DNA of 64,000 nt, taken from contig NZ_LKEG01000041.1 of NCBI RefSeq assembly GCF_001645105.1, forward strand, positions 141,623-205,622, written 5' to 3'. The notes under the pieces were generated by a model. That model saw nothing but the letters and a program-made list of their open reading frames with translations, searched no databases and had not been told where the DNA came from. Positions 12,701 through 21,900 of the stretch are shown here, piece by piece. The translations under genes were made by a program, and so were the position numbers. The stretch comes from Pseudomonas marginalis. Lineage in GTDB: Bacteria; Pseudomonadota; Gammaproteobacteria; Pseudomonadales; Pseudomonadaceae. Numbering within the stretch: position 1 is the first letter of the stretch; each line of letters starts with the position of its first letter.

Positions 12701-15700
12701 ATCCACCAGATGAGCCGGGTTTTCGTGCACGTAGTCAAACGCCCGCCTGAAGGCGCGGGGCTCCAGCGCCCCCCAGTTCAAGCGCAGGCTGCGCCATAAC
12801 GGCTCGTGCCCACTGAACAGCGCATCGGGCAGCGAGGGGATATCCAGGCCTGACAGGTCCAGCGACGCCAAGCCTGCATGCGCGAGAAGCCCCGTCGGCC
12901 ATTGATTCGACGGCCCCGCCAGGGTCAAGTCCCGCAAGTTCGTCAACACACTGTAATCCAAGGCTGGAAGTTGACCGGTCAGGTGTAACTTCTTCAGTTG
13001 AGTCATCCCCTGCAGCGCTTGCACCAGGTCTGGCGAGTACTCTGCGGCCTCAAGCTTTAGCTCGGTGAGGGTGTCCAGCGTGGACAACTCACCCGCCAGG
13101 GCGGGCATGTCCGCAGCAACGAGTTGAAGATCGAGGCTTTCCAGCGCGGGAAACGCTTGCCTCAACGTGCCGTCGAGGAGTTGGGTGCTGTTTATCCGCA
13201 GCTTGCGCACATGCGAGAAGTCGGCCGCCCATTGCGGCAACGCCTCTGCGCCCAGTAGATCAAGCTCGAAAACCGCCGCCTGCCCGCGCCGCACGCCGTT
13301 TCGCCAGCACCGGAGGATCTGCGCGGCATAAAAATTTCTGCGCAGCCCCGGAGCCCCTTGTGCGTCAGCATGGGCCCAGGTCAGCAGCACCCTGCAGAGC
13401 TCAACAAACTCCCTGCGGCGGTTTTCCAACAGGTGGAAAACCTGCTGTTCGGAGTCACCCGCACTCATGCGCTCCCTGATGAACTGCAAGGCCTGTTCAT
13501 CAGACACATTAGGATAAACACTGCGCACCCTGGCGATCAGCGGCTCATCAGCAAAGCCCGCGACATCACCGCTGGCAGCGTAGCCAATCCGGCCAGAGGC
13601 TGTACGTACCAACCGCCCGGCCCCGCCCTTGAGCGATTCGCGCTTGAGGATGCGGGACATGTCATCGCGGTGGCTGCGTGCATAGTCAGTCACCTGTTTG
13701 TGTAACGCCTCGCCCGGATGACCCTGCAATGCATCGCGCAAGGTATCGGGCAGCACTTCCACCAGCGATTCGAACAGATTCCGGCCGGCCTTGGGCACAC
13801 TGTTCAACGCACGCCCTTCGCTATCGAAGGCACGAAAGGCGTCCTCGTTCCAGAGCAAATAAAAGCGCGTCGGCGCCTGCTCGCGGCCAATGCTGTCTAC
13901 CAGCGGCCCTTTAAGGCCGCGGGCACGCACTTCGACGCGGATATCCGCCGACCAGCCGGGCAAGCGTTCCAGGGTGTGCAGCGCCAACCGGTCACTGGCC
14001 GACGACGCCATGCTCTCCAGGTACAAACCGGCTAGCGCCCGACTCAAACTGCCTTGATGCAGGTGAACACGAATTTCTTTTGCCAGCCGCAGGGGAATGC
14101 GACCGGTGCTGCGGAGCTGGCTCAACGCCTCGGCACTCGCACCGCCCAGTACCTGCCCCGCCGCTTCCGGCGACAAGGATGGGAAACTGCGCTGAAGTGC
14201 CTGGGTATCGACATCGGGAGAGGCTTGTCGACTCATCAGGTTTTTTACCAAGGCCTGTTTTCTGAGCTGAGCCCGGTCGGCCAAACGGTCCCTGAACAGC
14301 TGCGTTCGATCTACGCCTTCTTTCGCACTTTCGCTGCCCAACAGTTGCCGGGTGCGCGCTTCGTCGAGGCCTGCCAATACGCGTTCCGGCAGCTTCCCGG
14401 CATCGACTTCGGCCTGGGTGATCTTGATGGTCGGCCTTGTATGGCTGGGCGCCGAAACCGAACCAAATCGCTGCGAGTCCCCCGCCAGCCCAGGACCGTT
14501 AAATACCTCGACGACCTCCTCAGCCGGCCAACTCGGCATTTCCACGGCCAGCGGCACCATGAATTGGCAATGGCCCTCCAGGCACGCGCCTTGGCGAATC
14601 TGCCCGATCACCTCGTCTGCTTGCTGATCCACTTCAAACACCCGGACCATCTCCGACAACACCGGCGGCGGTGCGTGGTGATCGACGTGTAACGCTCGCA
14701 GCTCATCGTCACTGACCCCACTGGCATCGGCGATCTGCTCCAGTTGCGCATCGGAAAAACGCTCCATGTGCGGCCCTGTTCGCCGCAACAACGCGGTGCG
14801 ACTCCATTCCAGCGGACGTTCCAGGGTGTGGCGCCAGGCGCCGTGACCGTTGTGCTGCAGCATCGGCTGGTAGGCATCCGCGTCGGTCGGGTGCTTGATT
14901 GCCCACTGGTCGAGGGTTGGGTCGAAGGTCTTTTCATAGACGTTGCCGTCAATATTGACGTAAGTCTTGCCCCCCACTTCAAATTGCCCCAAGGCATTGG
15001 GGGTGAGGCCCTCAAGGGAGACACTGCTTTTGTAGGTCGCCAGGTCTGGATGCCACAAGCGCAGCTTGCCGAACGGCAGTGCGACCTTGGTCATGCCATT
15101 GACGAACCTCGAGGGCACGATGGGTGGCGCTTTACCCGCCACCGCGCCCAATGCCGCCATGAAGGCGACGTTCGCCATCACCGATTTAAGGTGCGTCCAC
15201 GCCTCCTCGGCGTCGCCATGCCGCCACGACTGCACGCCTTGGTACACCTCGTAGCTCAGTTGCACAGCCGTGACAGCCAGCATCACCTCACCCAGCCCAG
15301 GCACAAAGAACGCCGCCACGTTGAGTACGTTGAAGCCCCATTCGGCGTAGTGCTTGAGTCGCTCGATCCAGGCCTTGTGGTCAACATCGGCGGTCGGTAT
15401 GGCCAGCAATTTGGCGTTGGATTTTATCCTGGCGAGATGAAAGTCATAGCGCGCGTCGAACACTTCACCGTCGATGAAGTCCTCCTCCATCCCCAGGTTC
15501 AGCGCTTCGTTCCAGACTTCCTCATAAATCCCGCCGGCATAGGCGCCGGGATTGTAGGAGGAACGTGGGTAGACCGGGTTCGGGTTCCAACGATGGACCT
15601 TGAGCTGAAGCTTGAGCCGGCGGAAAAACTGTGCCGATTCATCCTGAGGCACAAAGCCTGAGAAAAAATGCTGATACTGGGGAGATCGCAGCTTGATCGC

Positions 15701-16738
15701 CAGGTCCTTGGAGAATTCGCTGGCCGTGGCGTATTCCTTGACGGGACTGACCGGATCCCCGGGGATGTACACAATGAAGCGCGTCTCGGGAGGTGTGGAC
15801 TCTTGGACCAGACCACTGCCGGGTAATAGATTAAGCCAGGGTTTTTTGAGGAGCGCTCTGGTTCGGCGGGAGCTTGCCCCGATTATCAGCACATCGCTCA
15901 ATGCTGAACCCAGCACCTCCAAGCGACTGAACGCGACCGGCTTGCCATCAAGCTTGGCTTGGCCCTTGCCCTCCAACACCGCCAACAGCAGGGTAAAGGC
16001 CGCTTCATCAATGGCCGACGTCATCCGCGCAATATGGGCCTGCACGCGCAAGCGGTCCTTGTTTGCCATGATCGTGTGTTGGCGTACGGTGGCAGCGTTG
16101 TCCGGCGCCTCGAACACCTGGCTCAGGTGCTCCTGGTATTGCCTGCCCAGGTCCAGTTCCCGGCACAGGCTGGCGAACGCCGCGGGTTTGATCGATAACT
16201 TATCGCGAATGCTGTAGCGGGTTTTGCCGAACGGGTAAGTCCTGGTCTCGTCATAGAGGTGCATCTCCAGCGAGCCCTCGGGGGCGAGTGCGCTGGTCTC
16301 CTGCAGGGAGACTTCGTCAAAGGGCTCATCGGCCTCGAAGTTGCGCAGTGCTGCTTGTAACAGCGATTGCTGGTCGACGGTGTTCGGCGCGCGCAGATGA
16401 AACAGATGGGTTGCCACCGGATCAGGCGCTTGCCCGAATGTGGTGCGCAAGGCCTGCGCCAGCAGCGGCTTGCAGAATTCGGTGATGCCTTGGAAATCCT
16501 TGAGGGTCTTGGCCAATTGCTGGCTTGAGGTGCTGCTTTGCATCTGGCTGTCGAGCAACCCTTGACGCAGCACCGAGGAGGCCTGGGCGAAAACGGCCGG
16601 GTGGGCCTTGATAAACCGTTGGGCGGGATCACGCGCCCTGGTCATGGCCTGCAGGTGAGCGCCGTGCAAATGCCGCGTCCAGTCAGGCAGGCGGCTCTTG
16701 ATAAATGGGACATGAAGCCCCTTGGAAGGTGTTGGCAT
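9722..16738 (-). CDS. Giant LRR protein with dermonecrotic-toxin-like N-terminus and NEL E3 ubiquitin ligase domain
   Basis: This 2338-residue protein starts MPTPSKGLHVPFIKSRLPDW. The N-terminal third resembles the DUF6543 dermonecrotic-toxin-like region of large Pseudomonas proteins. It contains hydrophobic stretches at about 466-500 (FFVPGLGEVMLAVTAVQLSY) and 520-536. Three leucine-rich-repeat blocks lie near 1170-1320, 1500-1625 and 1845-2000, with LxxLxLxxNxLxxLP repeats. The C-terminal part (about 2030-2338) matches the NEL ligase family first known from IpaH/SspH effectors, with a C-x-D catalytic motif (Cys2144-Gly-Asp). No N-terminal signal peptide is visible, so the export route is unknown. 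It would be expected to act as a ubiquitin ligase inside a eukaryotic host; that is inference from the family. It is the second of a tandem pair; the upstream copy (16851-23837) is broken. Confidence 0.85.
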   Translation of the reverse strand: MPTPSKGLHVPFIKSRLPDWTRHLHGAHLQAMTRARDPAQRFIKAHPAVFAQASSVLRQGLLDSQMQSSTSSQQLAKTLKDFQGITEFCKPLLAQALRTTFGQAPDPVATHLFHLRAPNTVDQQSLLQAALRNFEADEPFDEVSLQETSALAPEGSLEMHLYDETRTYPFGKTRYSIRDKLSIKPAAFASLCRELDLGRQYQEHLSQVFEAPDNAATVRQHTIMANKDRLRVQAHIARMTSAIDEAAFTLLLAVLEGKGQAKLDGKPVAFSRLEVLGSALSDVLIIGASSRRTRALLKKPWLNLLPGSGLVQESTPPETRFIVYIPGDPVSPVKEYATASEFSKDLAIKLRSPQYQHFFSGFVPQDESAQFFRRLKLQLKVHRWNPNPVYPRSSYNPGAYAGGIYEEVWNEALNLGMEEDFIDGEVFDARYDFHLARIKSNAKLLAIPTADVDHKAWIERLKHYAEWGFNVLNVAAFFVPGLGEVMLAVTAVQLSYEVYQGVQSWRHGDAEEAWTHLKSVMANVAFMAALGAVAGKAPPIVPSRFVNGMTKVALPFGKLRLWHPDLATYKSSVSLEGLTPNALGQFEVGGKTYVNIDGNVYEKTFDPTLDQWAIKHPTDADAYQPMLQHNGHGAWRHTLERPLEWSRTALLRRTGPHMERFSDAQLEQIADASGVSDDELRALHVDHHAPPPVLSEMVRVFEVDQQADEVIGQIRQGACLEGHCQFMVPLAVEMPSWPAEEVVEVFNGPGLAGDSQRFGSVSAPSHTRPTIKITQAEVDAGKLPERVLAGLDEARTRQLLGSESAKEGVDRTQLFRDRLADRAQLRKQALVKNLMSRQASPDVDTQALQRSFPSLSPEAAGQVLGGASAEALSQLRSTGRIPLRLAKEIRVHLHQGSLSRALAGLYLESMASSASDRLALHTLERLPGWSADIRVEVRARGLKGPLVDSIGREQAPTRFYLLWNEDAFRAFDSEGRALNSVPKAGRNLFESLVEVLPDTLRDALQGHPGEALHKQVTDYARSHRDDMSRILKRESLKGGAGRLVRTASGRIGYAASGDVAGFADEPLIARVRSVYPNVSDEQALQFIRERMSAGDSEQQVFHLLENRRREFVELCRVLLTWAHADAQGAPGLRRNFYAAQILRCWRNGVRRGQAAVFELDLLGAEALPQWAADFSHVRKLRINSTQLLDGTLRQAFPALESLDLQLVAADMPALAGELSTLDTLTELKLEAAEYSPDLVQALQGMTQLKKLHLTGQLPALDYSVLTNLRDLTLAGPSNQWPTGLLAHAGLASLDLSGLDIPSLPDALFSGHEPLWRSLRLNWGALEPRAFRRAFDYVHENPAHLVDESQMVTQYCLQRLRTLNSQDRGMAGNALQAFKQDGLAGRALLEHVEALLERYRVTDEALVTWQESPVRVDGGEMFVEQRRVLADRIRKCRRDALAARYGSREPVAGPSRIGAQTLRTVLDREYSGLGREPLNEVLDLTNYGAPGDLPALGDEVFPQIRHLILSDAKLSATQVDDFLRSFPELRLLNLSGNKLTELPRALETLGQLSELNLAGNELTITASMQARLNRLTSLQRLDLSRNRVGNLTVSSLRDLVSLDLGQTQVRAWPEGVLTLPKLGFLDLSHSAITEIPDAALVGHDVLLAGTSLRGCRLSPQAMSKAQTFANRTAPGSPLATMYARPFGIERTVLAAGRTGGDPMYFPIEASEQPDLLLPLPLDAAGGGALTSAEQLQRLDPQLSAAQAIERIDAWLEQSVSATQIETTLRQWQQQQAHMIERFNAWIDTPAVRTRIGWVNAVDRRRAADQLLTCWRETLREVHAPQDIPNDYALDLSGLILGDLPALPVTLNHVGALDLSNVRLTSASDEFLRAFPRLNSLTLNGNGLGALPEAVTQCERLVRLNASQNGFLDAARLQRQLRALPLLQVLDLEGNRLPDFDVTGLDRLQSLNLSGNRLSDWPVGVLQSPQLTRLDLRSNLEIQRIPLDAFLPEHAGLMAGTDLSDNLLLEEELIRLREYERETGRGLGFTTQEIDQMIAGYGPEADDEHFGDHPDVETPAAQKARWFDGVAADSEKHQIWREVLAQDTTQDFSNMLAQLQHTSDFQQDRVRLTERVWDVLEAAHSDPALSERLMLIARTSRNKATCGDGRILLFNDVEVGVYEFNALRRMDPSDKGRTLLKLSRRLFRLGEVEALARKRIQRFPGTDPAEIRLAYRTGLAQRLDLPTQPSTMLYRGVSGVQAADLDVAYASVIAEEQTPAFIEQLITRDYWKSYLQEKYPTEFAKVQQTLADQSETLEEQYPDINPAYLEQVDALQKANEVELRGLRRELSTREIAELGN

Positions 16739-16747
16739 GGGGTTATT

Positions 16748-16774
16748 CCTGATACCTCATAGAGAGGCATCAGG
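16748..16774 (-). promoter_or_regulatory. Hairpin immediately upstream of the intact NEL gene
   Basis: Read on the coding strand, CCTGATGCCTC and GAGGTATCAGG form an 11-pair stem with one G-U wobble around a 5-base loop. The 3' arm ends in the AGGA that serves as the likely ribosome binding site, about 7 bases before the ATG. A similar CCTGA-TCAGG hairpin lies before the other NEL gene (23850-23875). It could limit translation or be an operator; this is not established. Confidence 0.5.
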
Positions 16775-16850
16775 AAATCACCGCCACCTGCCGGCAAGGC
16801 GGTAGATGTTTAGGCCGTCGCTGCCGGCAAGCCGCTGAGCCTTTAGGGCT

Positions 16851-18953
16851 TTACTGGCCGATCTCGGTTCGTTCCAGCCTGGTCAATTCAAGTGTGAGGT
16901 TGACGGCTTCAATTTGAAGTTCCAGGTCGCAATGGATCAAGGCCTCCCGATAGCGCTCGCCAAAGTCGGGATACAGGTTTTCCAGGCGCACATGCTCCGC
17001 CTCTCGACGGGCTTGCAGCGCGACGAACCGGCTGCGGTATTTGATCTTCAGGTGGTCCGACCAAAACCCACGCGCTATCAGGTCCTGGAGCAGCTCTTCA
17101 CCCTGCTCCGCCTGGGTCACCTGGGCAAACATGACATCGAGGTCTGCCGGCGTCACGCCGGACGCCCCGACATACAACATCCCCCGCGGCTGCTCGGGTA
17201 ACTGCAGGCGCTCGGCCAGGCCCACACGGTAAGCCATGCGAATCTCCGCCGGGTCGATTCGCGGCTTGCGCCGAATGACCTCACGGGCCAATGCCTCGAC
17301 TTTATCCAGACGAAATAACCCTTTACCCAGTCGCAGCAGTACGGGCCCTTCCTGCCCGGCTTCGACGTTTTTCAAGGCATTGAACTCCAACGCCTTGAGG
17401 GTCAGGTCGGTAAAGTTGAGCATCCGCCCGTCACCGCAGGTGTAGTCCGCATTCGCTTGGGCAAACAGCAACTCCCGGAGCGCGTCGTCGCTGTGGGCAG
17501 CCTCCAGCAATCGCCACACGCGTGCGGTGAGCCCACGCCGATCAGTGGTGAAGTCACGGGTTTCCTTGAGTTCGGCAATGACACTGAAGAAGTGTTGGTG
17601 ACCTTCACGAGCCTTGAGTGCCCGCCAAATAAGCTGTTTTTGAGCCGCATCGGTTTCAGCGCTGCCAAGCCAGCGGTCGAGCTGATGGGCCTCTTGCTCG
17701 GTCACGTCCTCAGGCTCACTGTCACTGTCGGCTTCACTCACTTCATACGAGGTCGTCTCGGTATCCGCGCCCTCGAAACCACGCTCAAGCTCACGCGAGG
17801 TGAAGCGAAAGTTGATGTGAGTGTCCTGCCAGTAGTCATAGATCTGCGCCATGGTTTCACGGGACAGCAGGTTGTCCCGCAGGTCGGTGCCACGCATCAA
17901 CGGGTCATGACCTTGCAGGGCTTCTCCGGGGATGCTCGTCAACTGGTTGTTGCGCAGGTCCAGGTACTTGAGTTCCGGGGCCTGAAGGACGCCGTGGGGC
18001 CATTGAGTCAATTGATTGCTACGCAAATCCAAGGACTCCAGCCGGGCAAATGCACTGAAATCCAAGCCTTCCAGGCTGTTCCAGCCCAGATTGAGCCGTT
18101 GCAGTTCGGGCAGGCTGCCAAGCCGTTGTTGCAACGCCGGCGTGTGGGTCAGGTAGTTGTTGGAAACATCCAGTTGGACCAAGTGTTGCAGACTGCTGAC
18201 CGCGTCGGGCAACTGATCGAGCCCATTACCGCCCAGGTCAAGGTGGCGCAGATTGGGGAACACCTTGAGAAAATCATTGGAACCCTGCTCACTGATCCTG
18301 GCCATGTTCAAGCTCAGGGACGTGACCTGTTCCAGCGTAGCGGGCAACGCCGGCAGATCCCCCACATGCGCCCGCGACAAGTCCAGGATGAGTTCCCGCG
18401 CAGGCATTTGCGCCAGGTTTTCTTGGCGCCATACACTCAGAATCGCGTCGGCAGCCCTTCGCCGCAACGTCGGCGTTACCCTTTCGTCGAGCAATGGGAA
18501 GGGTTTGATGTCAATCCAGGTGTTGAGCGCGTGTCTGAATGCCTGGTACTCCTGGCGCCACGCCGAGAGGCGTGCGTCGATTTGCAGCGACGTGAAGTGC
18601 TGGCTCCGCAAACGGTCGACGATCTGCTGCGCTTCCCTTTCGCCCATTGCCGGGTCCAGCAGGCGCAACCTTGCCGGGGCGCTCAATGGCGGCTCACCCT
18701 CAAGCGGCTCGGATGAAAGCTGAGGTAACACGCTCGAGGCGCGAAGCTCGTCGTCAGACGCTGGGTAATATTCCCTTTCACCCCAATTTGTTCGTGTCTG
18801 TAACAAGTGGGCATTCGCTGACGACCCCTGCCCCGCCCGGAAGCGCGCGATAATCTCGTCGCGCCGTACAAAGGCGGTGTCGGTCAATGGGCAGCCTCGC
18901 AAATTAGCCGTGGCCACAAGCCGCACTTGGTGGGGTTGTACCACCTCAGGCAC
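16851..18953 (-). CDS. C-terminal piece of the broken NEL gene: LRR block plus complete NEL E3 ligase domain
   Basis: This 700-codon open frame lies after the in-frame stop and carries the last LRR block (about residues 195-350) and an apparently whole NEL domain with the C-x-D motif at Cys506 (CGDGRML). The first possible initiator is a GTG twelve codons after the stop, and no strong ribosome binding site was identified there. If translated, it would be an LRR-NEL protein of about the size of IpaH-class effectors, without the toxin-like N-terminus. Expression is doubtful; it is more likely part of a pseudogene. Confidence 0.5.
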   Translation of the reverse strand: MPEVVQPHQVRLVATANLRGCPLTDTAFVRRDEIIARFRAGQGSSANAHLLQTRTNWGEREYYPASDDELRASSVLPQLSSEPLEGEPPLSAPARLRLLDPAMGEREAQQIVDRLRSQHFTSLQIDARLSAWRQEYQAFRHALNTWIDIKPFPLLDERVTPTLRRRAADAILSVWRQENLAQMPARELILDLSRAHVGDLPALPATLEQVTSLSLNMARISEQGSNDFLKVFPNLRHLDLGGNGLDQLPDAVSSLQHLVQLDVSNNYLTHTPALQQRLGSLPELQRLNLGWNSLEGLDFSAFARLESLDLRSNQLTQWPHGVLQAPELKYLDLRNNQLTSIPGEALQGHDPLMRGTDLRDNLLSRETMAQIYDYWQDTHINFRFTSRELERGFEGADTETTSYEVSEADSDSEPEDVTEQEAHQLDRWLGSAETDAAQKQLIWRALKAREGHQHFFSVIAELKETRDFTTDRRGLTARVWRLLEAAHSDDALRELLFAQANADYTCGDGRMLNFTDLTLKALEFNALKNVEAGQEGPVLLRLGKGLFRLDKVEALAREVIRRKPRIDPAEIRMAYRVGLAERLQLPEQPRGMLYVGASGVTPADLDVMFAQVTQAEQGEELLQDLIARGFWSDHLKIKYRSRFVALQARREAEHVRLENLYPDFGERYREALIHCDLELQIEAVNLTLELTRLERTEIGQ

Positions 18954-18986
18954 AGTGGTGATGCCACTGCGGCCCAGACTCAGGTG

Positions 18987-21900
18987 TTACAGGTGCGGTA
19001 AGTCGAGCACCCCGCTTGGCCATTCAACGATAGCGGTGGCACTCACGTTCAGCGATTGGAGCGCTCGCAGAGCACTGACGTCCAGTGTGCCAAGGCGGTT
19101 TCGGCTCATGTCGAGGCGCTCAAGGGCAGTCAGTTGATTCAGGCGAACCTGCATACCGGGGTTGACGGTCAAATAATTGCCCTGCAGCTCTAACTCTTTA
19201 AGCTGCCTCATGCCTTCAATCGCCGACGGCAGATCATCCAACCGCATCCGGGATAAATCGAGACGTTCGACCTGGGGGAATTTGCGCAAAAACGTGCTGA
19301 GTTCAGGCTCGGTCAGACTCAGTCCGCGGAGGTTCAAACTGCGGATGTGCGGATAAGCCCCCCCAGGTAAATGCGGTAGGTCGTTCAGCCTGCCACCTGA
19401 CAGGTTAAGCACTCTATTCACCGGTGGCATCTCACGCATATCAGCGAAACGCTCCAAAAAACCGTTGCGCCAGCACGCCAATAGCCGGTCAGCAACGTCC
19501 TCCCGGTGGTAGCGGTCAGCCGCATAGCGTTCGACCCTGACCGCCTTGACCTTCCACTCATCCAGTTCGCGGACCAGGTCAGCGTACGCCTGACGCAAGG
19601 TGCCGATTTCATCGAGCATTGCCTCAACCGAAATTCCCGGCGCCCGTAAACCCACCGGATAATGCTCTCTGGCCGTGTTCAATAACCCGTCCAAACACTC
19701 TACGCGGTACATTTCGGTCATGCTCCGGACGTCCGCCAAGTGAGCGGGATGCTCAAACAGGTAGCGATACACCGACATGAACGATGCGTGCTCGAGCCTT
19801 GACCACCCCAGGCTCAACCCGCGCCATAAGCGCTCGTGACCGACGAATAACCGCGCCGGCACGCTTGCAATCGGGTTGCCGTCCAGCCTCAATGCGTCCA
19901 GCTGTGGCAGGTCCAGCACGCCTGTCGGCCAACGGGTCAGTTGGCAAAACGTGAGGTCCAGCGACTTGAGCTTCTTTAGTTCACTGACGTCGATGCCCTC
20001 CATCGCCCCTCTCAGGCTCAAGTGTTCAAGGTGCGCCATGCCGTTCAACTGCTGCTGCAGTGCAGCCGAATACACGAGGCCGTCGCCGTGCACATGCAAG
20101 CCGGTGATTGCGGCGTTGCGTGTGATAGCCGGCGGCAGCGCTGCGCCTTCGGCCAGTGATACCGACAGGCGGCTGACCGAGGGAAACTGCTCCAGCAACG
20201 CCGTACCGGCGGGCCCCTCCAAGTCGGCAGCGTTGACTGTCAACCTGACTACATGGGAAAAATCCGCCTCCAGCCGGGGCAGGTTTTCGACGCCCGATAA
20301 ATCCAGGTGTTCGTTGACAGCTACGCCACGATAGGGCGTCGAGCGCCAACAGTTGATCAACTCACTGGCCAGCGCACGCCTCATAAGACGCAGACCTTCG
20401 GCCACGATGCGCTCAGGCGACTGCTCCACCGTGGCCTGAAAACGCTCTGTAGGCTCGTGCGCCCCGACCCACTGTTGCAGCGTGCCCTGTAAGCGCTCCA
20501 GCTCACTCTGGCGACTGCTGAGCAGGCTGAGCATTTGCTGATCAGTTCGACCGGCCAGTAACTGCCCCTGGACAAATTGGATGGCCGAGCGGTGGTCAAT
20601 CTGCGGATAGATATCACGCACCCTGGCCACCCATTGCGGGTTGGCCGGGAACCCTGCCCCGCGCCCGCTGAGCACGTAGCCGGTGTAACCAGGCTGCAGC
20701 CGCTTGAAGCGCGGTTTGATCGGCTCCTGGCCCAAGGCACGGGAAATCGTCTCGCGATGCCCCACCGCATACTCAGCCAGGGCTTTTTGCAGCTCGCCGG
20801 ACTGGCCCACATGGGGCAGCCCCAAATCACCGCGCGCGCCGTCCGGCAACGCGTGCAGGATGGATGCAAACAGATTGCGTCCGTGCCGGGGCACGCTGTT
20901 CAACGCGTTGCCGTTATCGTCGAAGGCCTGGAATTGATTGTCATGCTTGACCAGGTATTTGCGCTGCGGTGCCGTCTCGCTGCCGATACTGTCCAGCAAC
21001 GGCCCTTCCACGCCGGTCTCTCGCACTTCAAGGCGCACCGCGTCGGACCAACCTGCCAGATGCTCCAGGGCGTGCAGTGCCAGGCGGTCGCTGTCGGTGG
21101 AGGCCAGGCTTTCCAGATAGAGCCCCGCGCACGCGCGACTCAAGCGGCCCTGCTGCAACAGGATCCGGGCCCGTTCCGCCATCTTCAGCGGCAGGCGCTT
21201 GGTCTGCGACAGGTGCACGTGCTCAGCTGGCGTAGCGTTAGCCAATACTTCGCGCGCCGCTGTGGTCGAGAGCCCGCGAAAGCTGCGCCGCACGTCCTCC
21301 AACGCGGGCACGACGGGCTCGGTACCGCGCGCGATGCTGTCGAAGATCGTCGCCTTCTGGGTTTGCAGAAAATCGGCAATCTGCTCCCTGAACACCGCGA
21401 CCCGCTCAGCGACCACCCGTGCGCCCTCACCGCCAAGCAAACCGGTAATTTCCGGCTCATCCAACGCCGCCAGAATCAGCTCGGGCAGCTGGCTGCTGGA
21501 CACTTGCAGGTGCGTGACCTGAATCACCGGCTTGACGCCCCCGACCGACGTGCCCCACCGGCTTGACTTGCCCGTGAGCCCAGGCCCGTCGAACACCTCG
21601 ATACAGCGCCCGCGCGGCCAACGTGGCATGTCGACGACCAGCGGCGGCACATAGTTGTAGCGGTTGTCCGGCACGCGCTGCCCCGCGCGCGCCTGGTCAA
21701 TCAGTTCATGCACCTGCCGATCAATCCGAAATTGCTTCAGGGTTTCCTCCAACTGTGCAGGCGGCGCCTTGTGATCACTATGCATCCGGCGCAAAGCGTC
21801 GTCGTCGACACCGCTGATTTCGGCGACCTGCAGCAGCTGCGCATCACTGAAGGCATCGGTCGACGGCCCTATCCGGCGCAACAACGTCAAACGATCCCAG

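Noticed and set aside
18954..18990. Programmed frameshift or intein-like break in the NEL gene
   Set aside because: The frame continues in the same phase after the TAA, so no shift is needed; there is no slippery sequence or inserted domain.
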